Origin: Pycnopodia helianthoides
Taxonomy: Eukaryota > Echinodermata > Asteroidea > Forcipulatida > Asteriidae
Direction of reading: 5' to 3'
Assembly (NCBI GenBank): GCA_032158295.1
Contig: CM063263.1
Coordinates: forward strand, 7,684,501 to 7,748,500
DNA length: 64,000 nucleotides
The notes below the pieces were generated by a model that saw only the letters and a program-made list of their open reading frames with translations, was not told the DNA's origin and searched no databases. The position numbers and the translations under genes are program-made. Shown here piece after piece: positions 1 to 20,448 of this stretch. The first letter of the stretch is position 1. The number at the start of each line of letters is the position of its first letter.

Positions 1-188
1 CTGCTGTCTGATTTTGGAAAGACCGTTCAAAATGTACACTGCTAAAAAACTGATGATGAACCCAAGACGAGGTTCGGAAAAGGCCCCTAGGCCCTTTTCA
101 AAACCACGACTCTGGCTTCCGTTCTGGCTTTGGCTCCATCTGCCTGCTTGAATCCCCGTACCACTTAATAAAACTGCTTGCTGCTTAC

Positions 189-8225
<8,037 letters not shown>

Positions 8226-8339
8226 CTTGATTCCGATATCACTTTGATGGAATTCTGACAAAAACTCGGAAACAATCTTGTAACGATACAAGAAGATGGT
8301 ACATCATCCGATCGATGGAAGTTAGCTCTGCGCGCACAT

Positions 8340-8445
8340 GCAGTACACAATCACCTAACCACCGTGCACCGCGGCCGGCGGCGGCCAGTGTTTGCCCCCA
8401 CAAACACATGGTTCGATTTAGGGGTCAATTTTAACCAATCACAGA
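8340..8445 (-). promoter_or_regulatory. Candidate CYP51 promoter with SRE-like, GC-rich and CCAAT motifs
   Basis: About 115-220 bp upstream of the CYP51 ATG. ATCACCTAAC at 8350-8359 matches 8 of 10 bases of the classic sterol regulatory element ATCACCCCAC. A GC-rich block lies at 8368-8388 and a CCAAT (NF-Y type) box at 8435-8439. SREBP promoters of sterol genes commonly combine these three sites. The motif matches are seen; the regulatory role is inferred. Confidence 0.4.
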
Positions 8446-9193
8446 ATACAAACTGGAATGAATTTTAATATTAAGCCACGCCTTAACGGAGCTTATTGTT
8501 TATGCACAGCTAGCTGCAGAAAGGATATATCATATGTACAAATTAGTAACTTGTTACCAATTTAAGTTCTAAATTATGTGAACAACCTTCACAATGAAAT
8601 ATATTCCATAATGTAGTTTTTAATCAAATTTGACATCAAAGTTTCGCGAATTTGTTTAAATGATAATATCTGTGGAGAACACTTGCAGCAGGTAGGCGGA
8701 GCATTAATTTGAATATTAAATTTTGTTTATAGTTCAAAGGTCATGCACACAATCGAGATTTTAGGGTTGCATGTAGTTTTGAAGGACTAGTTGTGAACGA
8801 GTTGTTGTGGGCCTTTGCTGTAGGTTATGCATGGAGGAGCTGGAGACAGTTGTCTAACTTTTATGAGCTGATAAAAATACGTCTGGACAGTTTTTGTTTT
8901 GCAGAGAGACGTAAGTATGAAGTGATTATAATGATGTTGTTTGTAAACTTGTGGATCATGTGAATTTGTTCAACTTTACTTTAGTTCTGAGTTAGGTCAT
9001 GGAGGATTGGTTGGGTTCTTATTCCTCCATGGGTTACCTAACTTTAGGTGACTTCCTTCTTCAGAACAAGTGTCAGCGAATGCTTCTAAAAAAGAGTAAA
9101 GTTACTGTGTTTTGTTAATAAGGTGGTCGAACACCTCCACCCGAACACCTCTTTGAAAATGTTCTGCTTTTTAGTTTAGTTTTACTTCATTAA

Positions 9194-9577
9194 AGGAACA
9201 TTTCAAAATTGGTAAGAAAAAACTTGTAAAATATACTTTTTGATCACAGATTTACATAAAACTTACACGGTCTAATGATGATGATAGTAGCAAACATCCC
9301 TTGAAATATTTCTGTCTGAAATGCCATATTTGATGAGAAATGAATAAACTAATTTTCCGATTGGAGTTTATCGCTCAGTGAGCGTTTTATTCATTTGTTG
9401 AATCTATATGATTTCATGCAAATGTGTAATCGGTTTTTCACTATTTTCTCGTGACCCAGATGGCCGATCGATCTCAAACGTATACAGGTTTGTCAGTTTA
9501 TGTATATGGTGGATTACATAAAGTGCTTACACTGCCAGCAATTGTTTTGTTAGCAAAACCAATTCTGTAATGTTCCT
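9194..9577. mobile_element. TTAA-flanked MITE, copy 1 (intergenic)
   Basis: 384 bp with terminal inverted repeats (AGGAACATTnCAnAATTGGT form) and TTAA on both sides (9190-9193, 9578-9581). It contains an internal CGCTCAGTGAGCG palindrome and no coding capacity. TTAA target duplication is typical of piggyBac-superfamily elements. The left repeat of this copy has two substitutions. Confidence 0.88.
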
Positions 9578-10352
9578 TTAAGGAAACAATAACATTGTTC
9601 AGTCAAGCTCTTGAAAGCTCGTTTCGCTACAAATAATTTTGTGAGGTACACAGTCAGAGTAGTCACCAATTTACTCCATTTTTTCAACTGGAAACCTGAA
9701 GAAGCTGAACTTCTGAAGGAAAGTGAGAAGGCTCAGCATGTTCTTCAAATTTACTAATAATTTAGTAAATATCCATCTCTGTCGATCCACAAGACCTTCA
9801 AGAAAACACCATCTACAATTCCACCCAAATCGTCACTCCATCAACTTCAACTTCAAGGCCTGGCAACAGTTTTCTACCATCGACCTACCAGGGTAATAGG
9901 TTGTGAATTTTTATTGGTCGAGAACCAATCACGTGATATGATACAAAGACGAATGTAACATGGCTAAGGCCGGAAATACATGTGCCCGTCATGCATCTAT
10001 AGTCATAACGCGTAAAAATGAAGAAAAAAACGTGTGTTGTGTAAGTATGCGTTATAATAGCGTGTAAAGGATTTTGCACCACGCATTACACAACGCATGA
10101 TGGTAAAATGAGTGACCGTGATCGTGCCCACCATTGGTCAAATCCATGGCTTAGTACATTTAGAAATAGCCCTGGGTTCAAGGGATCTGTGAAGATTTTC
10201 TTTTATTTCCCGTTCCGCCAAAGTTGTAAAAGTACACCACTGTTCATCTGCTTATTAAACCGTGCCGATTTTGTCGTAACAATGTTTGAAGATGACAACA
10301 GATCGCCTCCAATCAGGAGGAATCTATATTACCGCGCTACATGTATAACAAA

Positions 10353-10495
10353 ACAATTGTTGCACACTCTGTGATGGAATCCATTGGTTTTGTACACCCT
10401 CGGGGGCAAATGGCACCCTCGGCTATGCCTCAGGTGCTATTGCCCCCTTGAGTGTACAAAACACAATAGACCCTGTCACAGCGTGCAACAATTGT
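10353..10495. mobile_element. Palindromic element, intergenic
   Basis: Arms ACAATTGTTGCACnCTnTGT and inverse, continuing through GTACACCCTCGGGGGCAA, about 57 bp each around a short centre. Coding capacity none; a MITE or fold-back element. Confidence 0.7.
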
Positions 10496-11782
10496 GTACT
10501 GGAACAACTTGCTGAGCATTTTCATCTCCAGCAAAACAAGCATAAATATTATTAGCCCTCCCATCCACACATTGTGCACAAGCTGGTTGTGACATTATGT
10601 GTCTTCAGACATTTTTGTTTTGCCGGAGTAACAATGTACAGAAGTGGTGTTCGAAGCTTTGCATGGTGTGGAAATAAGAAGTTATTATAAATAAAGAGTA
10701 AACTTGCGGAACGTACTAACCAATTGCATTAAATCTCTTTTGTGGGAGTGTTGGCTCTGAAAAGAGCTGGTGTGGTCTCGATGTTTCGAACAGTGTTCTC
10801 TGCTCGCCTTCAGAAGAAATGTAGACATACATGCAATAAACTCTTTTGAAAAAACTTCCTAATCTGCATAGAAATCTAGGCACTTTTAATGACTATCATC
10901 AATTGTTAATGTTAAATCTATTTTTTTTAAATCCAGAAACCTGTTTAATTATTGAGGGTCCTGAGCTGTGAAATTCCCCGGGGATTGCAGGGAAAAGCTT
11001 TACAAAAAAATGGTTTTAAAATTGAAATTATTCCATAGCCCCATAAATATACACGTGCCTGGACATGTCCTTGAGTCCAGCGTATTGGCACCACGATTTA
11101 TGGGGCTAATTATACCACCGAGATTCCTGCATGTATATAAACACAGAATGCGTGGTCTCTAGCCAGGCAGGACTTCTACTTTAAATGCAAAGATATATTT
11201 GAGACGGACTTCAGAGTCATCTTACATACGTTCTATTTTCCCGTGTGCGTGGAGGTAGAATCCACGATGATTACAAGCCGAAAAACAAAGACTCAGCCTA
11301 CGAAATCTCAACACACACAAAATGAGGCAAGTGCTAAAAATATGAATTAAATCGTTTTTAATTTGAAAACCTTCCCGGCCTCATTTTGATTACATTGATT
11401 CAAAATGGGGGAAACCAAGTTGGCTGATGGTATTCTGCTCAGGGATGAGCTGCGATAAGTGCGATAATCCTAGCTCTTTGTCATGTCACTCAGACCTTAT
11501 CTACTAAGACAAGAGCTCTAGTTTTTTCCAACATTTTACAGTTGGGTACATTTTAAATGTTTGGGAAAAAAAAAGGTTGAAACAAATTTGCCAAATTTTA
11601 ACCTGTGGTTCGTCATAACCTTCCTGTCTCGAAGATCGAGGGTTACGATTATCCCTACAAGTCAGGGATGAGAGGGGGACAATCGTTGCAACTAAGTTGG
11701 CTCCATCAGTGTCTCCAACTACAATGACACATCTTCTCCTTTCCGATTCCCTAAACTGATCTAGGCAAAAGTTGAACCCAAC

Positions 11783-14700
11783 ATGAGCGGCCGACGGAAT
11801 CGAGGAGGTCCTCACAAAACAGAGCCAGCCACTGATCTCACAAGATGGCGCCTGTCTAATGTAGATGGCCGGCAGACGTGGCGATTCATCGAGGAGGGCG
11901 AACCGGTGGACAGAGAGCAAAACTTTGTGGAGAAGTTTAGCTTGGGCTTAGATATCGTGAGTATGAAGGTTGATTTTTTTTTTTTATAGATTTAACGATA
12001 TTTCAGATGGCGAGGTGACCCATCCATTACATCAGACTTGGGTTCTAATGGCTGAATCAATGGAGTGTGGGTTTGGTTCCTGGTTATAACACCTGTATCC
12101 TTGAGCAAGGCACTTAAACCATAATTGCTTCTCTTAACCCAGGTGTTTAAATTAGAAAACCTGCAAGGGCTGAGGTAGTATTGACTGTTCTGTTGGATCC
12201 TTTAGGCCCTATTAACGAATGATAAGCAGCTTGGGGTTGTATGCTCCCTAGGGAGTTGAGAAACTTTGAGGAATTGTCTAAGTATGACTAATAAAGAGGG
12301 ATAATAATGTCTTGAAATTCAAGCTCTGATAACTGAAAATACCAGTGGCTCTTTTTTTATAAAAATTCTTTGATGAAATTCTTGGAATGTTTTTATGAGT
12401 AATACTTTTCTTTAATAATAATATTAATAGTAATATCAAGCATTTATATAATGCATGAAAGACAGGATACTTTTGGCAATTTTCAAAGACTAGTATCCTA
12501 CTATCCTCACTTGGTGTATCGCAACACATGTGCATAAAAAATAACAAACCTGTGAAATTTTGGGATCAATTGGTCATCAAAGTCGCAAGAAAATAATGAA
12601 AGTAAAAACACTTGTGTTGCATAGAATTGTGTGCTTTCAAATGCCCGAGAAAGCCTTTCTCAGATTCAAAAATGTTAGTGAGAAATTACCTCTTTCTCAA
12701 AAACTGCATTACTTCAGAGGCAGCGTTTCTCACAATGTTTTATACTATCAACAGCTCTCCATTGCTCGTTACCAAGTAAGTTTTTATGGTACAATGTATT
12801 TCTTGAGCAGTTACCAAAAGTATCCACTGCCTTTGAACAGGAGGTCACTTTGTGCAGAACAAAATGACTTTCATCAACTAGAGATAAAACCCAAGTAAGA
12901 AAAACAAAGCAAAAATGCCAATTAGCCAGCAAAAGGCAAGCCAAAACCACACATAAAACGATAGTTTGTAGTGTTAAAAACAGAACTGCAAGAGTAAAAC
13001 AGATTTCAACATTTTGTCACTCGGCCACTATCTGACACCTTGTGTACAAAACCACTTTGTGTTGTAATTTGTTTATTTTGTCATTTCAGCTATAAATATT
13101 TCCATGCCTAAAGAGCATGTTTGATTGTCAGTTTTATTTTTGGAGATATTTGATACAAAAATACCGACAGTTTTAAAATAAACTTATCTTTTGATTACCA
13201 CAAAGAGATAACAAAAGCTAGCTTCCCAAGTACCCTACCTTCAATTGATCCTGTAACAAAGTCCAGCTTAATATAGCATTCCAAATAATTGAATGCACAA
13301 TGGAATTTTTTTGGATAGGCCTAATGGATCTTTTAAAATGTATGTAAAATGTTTAAAGATGAGAAATGCTAAGAATGCAAAAAGGAGGCCTCAAAACTAA
13401 GGCTTGTTTTGTTCCCCATTCTTTTTTCAATGACTTTTTCCTGTATTTGGGGGTAAATTATCGATAATACTTGTATCTGTCTGTCGGTTGTTTTTTTTAT
13501 TAAGTAAATTTTCTATAGGATACTGTTGTGTCTATAATTGTTATAAAGGTTTAAAATTGATGATTCATTCAGTCAGGAGACACAAGTTCAGCATTTAAGG
13601 ACTACGTATAGCTCCAATATCACTTGAAATCTTTAACTCTCCTACTGTCTGACCATTCAATACCATCATTCACTGTGGTTTTGAAGGATAGATAAATATG
13701 CCAGCCTGCAATGATGATATCATGTGATGAGCGCATTACTCCTTACAGGGTCAACCCTCCTACTGTATGACCATTGAATGTCGTGCACTGTGGTTCCAAA
13801 TGATGAACTATGCCAGCTTGCAATATGATATTGATATCATGCCTTGAATGCAGCTACACAGTACACAGTCAACCCTCTTACTGTATGACCATTCTTCATA
13901 CACTGTGGATTTGAATGATAGATAACTATGAAAGCCTGTAATATATATCATGTGTGAATGCAGCTACACATACCAGTCACCCTCTTACTATATGACCATT
14001 CTTCATACCTGTGGATTTTGAATGATAGATAAACTATGAAAGCCTGTAATATAATATATGTCGTGAATGCATTATACTCAGTACACAGTCAACCCTCCTA
14101 CTGTCTGACCATTCAATATTCCATGCAGCCCATTTCAGCCTTTCAACTTGAGATATTTTCAAATTTTTAGAGTGAGGAGGCACCACCCTTGGCCAAACCA
14201 GCCACTGCCCAAGAAGCAGCAACTAACGGTATGCTCTTTTACTCCAAGCTCCAAACAGAAGATGGCCACTGGAGTGGTGACTACGGGGGACCTCTCTTCC
14301 TCATGCCAGGTGAACTCTGACCCTTTCCCCTTGTGCTCATCATTTGCCTTGAGCATTAATGTAGAGAAATTATTGTAACATTTATGAGGGTGGTACTGTT
14401 CAAAAGAGGCCCTTGGGCAAAATGGGTCATTCAGCTACTACAAAAAGACCCCCTCTTATACCCAGTCCTCTTCCTTATGCCCAAAGCTAACCCATCAAAT
14501 ACCAATCCGACCCCCCTTCCTCACCAGGACCTAAAGCTAAAGCAGAAATGGAAAATGTTTTATCCTCTCAGCAAGAATCTTGACTAATTGTATGTTTTTT
14601 ATTCTAGGTCTGCTTATAGTCTGCTACATCACAAAGACTGAATTACCAGATGCAGTTAAGAAGGAGATGGTCCGGTACCTGCGCTCTGTTCAGTGTCAAG

Positions 14701-17700
14701 ATGGCGGATGGGGTTTGTAAGTATAATGTTCATAACAAGTTATCACAACCTAGAGATCCAAATTGCATCAAGGCCATAGTTCGTTTGTGCATTGTGGTCA
14801 TAACTCATTTGTGCTTACGTTTGTGGACGGAAGAAATAACCGATTTTTCCATGAAGGTCATAACTAATATTTAACTCTTTTTTGGTGTATGAGCCAAGGC
14901 TGTAGCTCATTTGTGTAGCAAAGTCCCATCTTATAATGTACTCTTGCAATCACGCCATCGGTTCATGCATTTTACATTTGACTCGTGTGTCTACCCTGGA
15001 AGAATTAATAAAAGGTTTATCCCCAGTTCCAGACAGCAGACCTTAGCAGACCTTGGAACAATTAAAAAAAGCAGATTTGATCAAAGAATATGCCTGCTGT
15101 CTCAATAAAATGCAGATTAAATTCCCTCACGTTATCACAGCTTTCAACTGGCACTTTTCCAATTCCTACCAGCAGCTTTGAACAATTAAATAATGGACGT
15201 GTGCACAAATATCCGACATACCCCAGAATAACGAGACCCAATCAGATTGACTACCAGCATTTTGTATTTATGAATAACCACGAGGTACAAAGTGTATTAA
15301 CATATAATTAAGGTATATTTTTTTTCTGTGAAGAAATTACAAGCAGTTTTTATTAAACTTTGCTATTTTGTAAACTCCCTCCCGCAAGAAAAGAAGGGGG
15401 GAAAAAGACAAAAATTCAAAATTAAACTACTGTTTTAATTTATGATGAACAGCGCCCTCTCTAAGGTCAATGAAGACCTATCATTGGCTGAGTGTTGTAC
15501 ACATGCATGCACATTTCCATTGTTTGACCTCAGCGATGCTGGCCGATGCAAGGGGTCTATTGCTAAGATCACTGGCAATGGGACAGAGTGGGCAAGTGGA
15601 TATTTCGAAAAGCCTGCTCTACAGAAATCCAGGAACAAAGATATTTTTACAAAATAGATTCTCATTTTCAGACATGTTGAAGGCCCGCCTACGGTCTTTG
15701 GCTGCACAACCAACTACGTCGCCATGAGACTCCTTGGAATTGGTCCAGAAGATCCAGATCTGATGAAATGTAGGAAGCTTCTTCACTCCTTAGGTACATA
15801 CACGTTTACGTTTCTTGAAATAATACGCATTTATAATGCGCCATGTCTGTCAAAATGACATTCCTGGTGCCGAGTTGCAAGATCAGGTGTGGTAAGAATG
15901 ATTTTATTAGACAAAGCAACCATAATACAATACCTTCGGAAAGGAATACAAGGTGAGGTGGGGTGTATTTCTGTCAGACCATGCCAGAATTACAGGGACA
16001 AACCCTTCTCTTTACGGTAAGTGTACGGGTTCTTTTTATGTGCATTGCACAATACGTGGACCTGTGGCTTTGCGTCGCATCCAAAGCAATAATGTGTGTC
16101 TTGCACATGTGCCCCAGCCTAGGCCTAATTTCATAGAGCTCCATACGCAGAAAATATTGCTTAACAATTTTTCTGCTCAGCAGAAATGAGCAGGATACCA
16201 GGCACACACAAGCTGTTGTACCCATGTCCCATGGTAGTTCCGTCGGTAACCTTATTCTGGTAAGCGTAATTTTGTTGTGCTTGCTGTTTTCTGTGCTTAA
16301 GCAGCTCTATGAAAGTGGGCCCATGGAATCAAAACCACATTCTTGACAACAACAAAACTTGATTACAAACCTGCACTAGACCAGAGGCGTGGCTGGAACA
16401 CCTAGTGTATCTAAGGTTCTTCTACTGTAACCATACCAGCAACTCTGTAATAAAAATGCATTTGCATAGAGATTGAAATAACCTTTGACCTTTAATTTAT
16501 TCTCCCTGTAATTTATGCATGTACATCTGTTTCAGAATGCCTTCGACCTTGAATTTTTTTGGCCTATACTACATAGTTGCCAAAACATTTTTTGATTTAA
16601 TATATACAATTAAAGATTATATTACTTGTTTGCCCAATTGAATTAAAATACCTTGATCTGGTAAATCATTCAGTTGTATCACGTTAAATTTTTTAAGTGA
16701 GCATTTATTTTTGTTATATCTTATATAATATTATAAAAAAATGCTGTAACATTACAGATCATTTCCAACTCTCTTTGCATAATGCAGAACACTGCCAGCA
16801 TTTTCTGGTTCGTTCGTTTGGTTTTTTTTGTTTTTGTTTTTTCGGGGGGTGTGTGTGTTCTTGATGTTCCGATTTAAGTATGCTCCGATTGTCAGATTTG
16901 TTTACTCTTTGTTTACTCTTTGACTTTTTTTCTTGTTTACTTGTTTATCATTATAGGAGGCGCTGCGGCTATCCCTTCTTGGGGCAAGTTCTGGCTGTCG
17001 GTTCTGAATGTGTATAACTGGGATGGAATGCACACCCTCTTTCCTGAGATCTGGTGAGTAGCAATGTCGCCCTCAATGTTTAGAAAATAGACTTGTACAC
17101 ATATAGACTGGTCCCCTGTCTTTATCCTTGGGGGTAGAGACAGGCACTGGTCTTACAGGCCCATTGATTTCATTGGATACATGATTACATTGGATAAACC
17201 TGCAGTGACGTAAGCTTCCCATATCTGAGTTGTGATTGGTCCGAGGTGATGTAATTTGAGTTCCTTACAGTGGTGTCACTTGTGTACAAGTAGACTGGTC
17301 CCCTGTCTTATCCGCAATGATAAAGACAGGCACTGGTCTTACAGGCCCAATGATTTCATTGGATACAATGATTTCATTGGATAAACGTGCAGTGGCGTAA
17401 GCTTTCCATATCTGTGCTATGATTGGTCCGAGGTGATGTAGGCAGCTTGCACTTTCGATCGTCGGCATGCAGCGTGTACACACAGTGCTCAGTGATCATC
17501 AGAGATGTAATTAGCATATTGATGACATAGCTGTGTTGCAGAAGTCCACCTGTACTGATTAAAACATGGAATCGCAGTCTTCGCCTCTTTTCAAACTGGC
17601 AGAAGCCAGATTTCAACCGTCATTAACTAAGTTCAACCCATGTATGAACCACTCCAGTCACAATGTAGGGTGTCTGCTCTGCAACTGATAATCAATGGAA

Positions 17701-20410
17701 TGTAGCTATATTTGTTGGCTTTTGTAGCCCAACGGCTGTCCACAAATTTTGTGTTTACGAGAGGATGTTTTACATTGTTCTATTAATGAATGTGCAGTTC
17801 GTGATAATTGTTGGTGTCAAACAGCCATGGATGTCAACTGTCTGTTACGGATTGCTTTTTAGCAGTTTGGGTAGCAAATTAGTACTGAGCTTCGAGACTG
17901 CTCATTCACGTCCAGTGATGTATTGCTATGTAGTCAGGTAGTGGTCTAAAAGTGATTTCTATTTACTTCAACCACAGGTGTCATAAATCGGATTGTCTAA
18001 GTAATGTTTATAGCTTATTTGATCAGTACCAACTTTCAACATGTCAAGTTAAGGCGTGTACCTTGTACGAGTTTACAAGGTGCTGTTGCGCAATCTGCAG
18101 CCAGCCATGCCAGAAGCGATACTGGGTCCTTTTACGTGCATTACACAACACACTGGATCATACAGCTTCATGTGAAGGACAGAGCAGTAATGGTTAAGCG
18201 TCTTGTTTAAAGGACTCTGAGGTTTTCTCGTTTTTTCATGGCAGGAATTTTCCAACGTATACCCCAGCACATCCTTCTACCATCTGGTGCCATTGCAGAC
18301 AGGTTTACCTGCCGATGAGTTACTGCTATGGGATCAAATTTCAGGCTGAACCGGATGACCTGATTATGGACCTCAGAATGGTACGAATTGCTAGTGATAA
18401 CCCCCCCCCCCTCTAAGTCCATTCATTTCTGTTGAATAGTAATAGGTCACACTTTTGTAATGACCTTGAAACAAAATTGTGCGAATGATTTTTTAAGTCT
18501 GCCTCTTTATTCATCAGAAGTGCCCCAGTTGATTCAAACTCAATAAAAGTATGTCAACAAAATTTGAATTTCCAAAGATCGCCTTCAGGCAACTTTTTGA
18601 GATTTCCACATTCTTTTTGTTTCCAGGAGCTTTATGTGGAGGATTACCACACCATCAATTGGCGGGCGCAGCGGAGCAACATAGCCAAAGTTGACTTGTA
18701 CACTCCCCATAGCTGGCTCTATAACATAGCATTTGGTGAGCAGATTAACCGTCCATCAATTTGTTAGACTAGCCCCTTCCTTTAACCCCCCCCCCCTCCC
18801 CTTTGTCTCCCTTGCTTCTTCTGACTGCATTCTGCCTCTTTCTTTTCACTTCTTTCTACTTCGCTGCTTCTCTTCCACTGGTATACTTGTGTGTTTGCGC
18901 TCTGTCTTATAAAATCAACTTGTTTGTTTGTGTGTGTATTGTCATTTAGCTTTTGAGAAAGACTCTGCTTGGGTCGAAACGTGAGACCATTAACAATTTC
19001 TTTCTGTAGTTTGTTGACATTTTTGTTGACGTTGTTTTGTTTTATTTGGATCTATTTTTATTTGAAACTTTCTGGTTATGAATCCAAGAGACCCTTAAAA
19101 AACGACTAGCACTGTAACCCGTAGGCCTTGTTATTGTCAACCCAGCTTCTCATTTTGACACTTTGGTTTTAGTTTCATGATGTTGTGTAACTGAACTATG
19201 ACTCCCTTTTTGTCTTTGGATTACAGGTTGCTTAGATATATATGAGAAGTACCATATTGCTAGAGGGCGCCAGAGGGCGCTAGAAGAATGCCTGGACCAC
19301 ATCAAAGCTGACGACGAGTTCACTCAATGCATCAGTATTGGACCTGTGAGTATAAACAGTTATTGGTCATCTTGGTGTTTTAAAATTATTTGTCCTAATC
19401 ATTTCTGTCTGTACAACCTTGGTTGTCTGTCTGTTCTTGTTCTTGTTTAGGTTCTGTTTGTCTGTTTTTCAGGCGTCTTATGACAAAAGTATACATTTTT
19501 TCATTTGTCTTGAGCAGATCTCGAAAGTGATCAACATGCTGGTGCGATGGATTACAGACGGACCAGACACGGAGATCTTCAAACAACATGTAGAGCGTAT
19601 TCCTGATTATTTATGGTATGCCTGGCTTGCTTTTTTACTCTCTCTATTATTCAATTATAAATTCCATTTTCTTGTTCAGAAGAAAATGATTACCGCCTAT
19701 AACCTTTATCACAGAATCTAACGGAGCCATACGTCTAAATATGAACAACCATGGCACTGTACACATCAACTTCTGATGATCCAACATCTCTAACTGAACA
19801 AGTTTCCAGTACAATTTAAGTTCTGATATCAATACCGTCCACTCTCTTCATCCTTAATCCTGTATCCTGTACCTCAGTATTTGTTTGCTGAATAAACCAT
19901 CACCCGTGTACAACACAGTTTACACTTGTTTTCAGTGTTTAAGAGAGTTTGTCGTGCTATTCAAACGTAGTATTTTATTTGCTTTGTGAAAATAACTTTG
20001 ATTAATTTTGTCTTGTTACCAGGATTGGCTTGGATGGAATGAAAATGCAGGTAAATTTGACTAAAATCATACTTTATGTCCAGTTTTCTCAAATTTTCTT
20101 GAATTTATTTCCTTTAATTAGACAATTTTGAAAATAAGGTAATTATTACCTTTGATGTGTTACATTTACTTGTATGAACCCTGTTTGTAAGTGTGACGTG
20201 ATTCCGCTGTAAGCCACGCCCACTTGGCACAAGTTAGCTCCAGTGATTACCAGAAGCCTATGGGGAAATGCTGAGAGCTAGTTTTTCTCTGTGTATTTTT
20301 GTATAAAAACACAATTTTTGAACTGTTTGTATTCCTATATTGTTAACAAAATCTTAAGGTCTGGTGAGAATGATCAGTTTCTGTCATCAGAAATGCCTGT
20401 AAACGATGAA

Positions 20411-20448
<38 letters not shown>

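Larger units (their letters stand above)
8446..11782. other. Intergenic region between divergent CYP51 and LSS
   Basis: No convincing gene. It contains a full TTAA-flanked MITE (9194-9577), a palindromic element (10353-10495), one dispersed 'gaaaagagctggtg' repeat near 10750-10830 and unique sequence. Short open frames at 9600-9775 and 10108-10374 lack recognisable protein similarity. The LSS promoter should lie near 11200-11780; no clear sterol element is seen there. Confidence 0.6.

Noticed and set aside
1..188. Possible further CYP51 exon
   Set aside because: No frame matches the expected region after the K-helix; the stretch is part of a dispersed repeat.
9600..9775. 54-codon open frame ending in PEEAELLKESEKAQHVLQIY
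   Set aside because: It lacks a start codon and neighbours, directly follows a MITE, and is short enough to be chance.
10108..10374. 88-codon open frame between CYP51 and LSS
   Set aside because: No recognisable protein pattern, no splice structure, and it runs into a palindromic repeat.
12560..12898. 112-codon frame resembling one at 45137-45442
   Set aside because: The similarity comes from a dispersed DNA repeat; insertions shift the frames against each other, so no protein is conserved.
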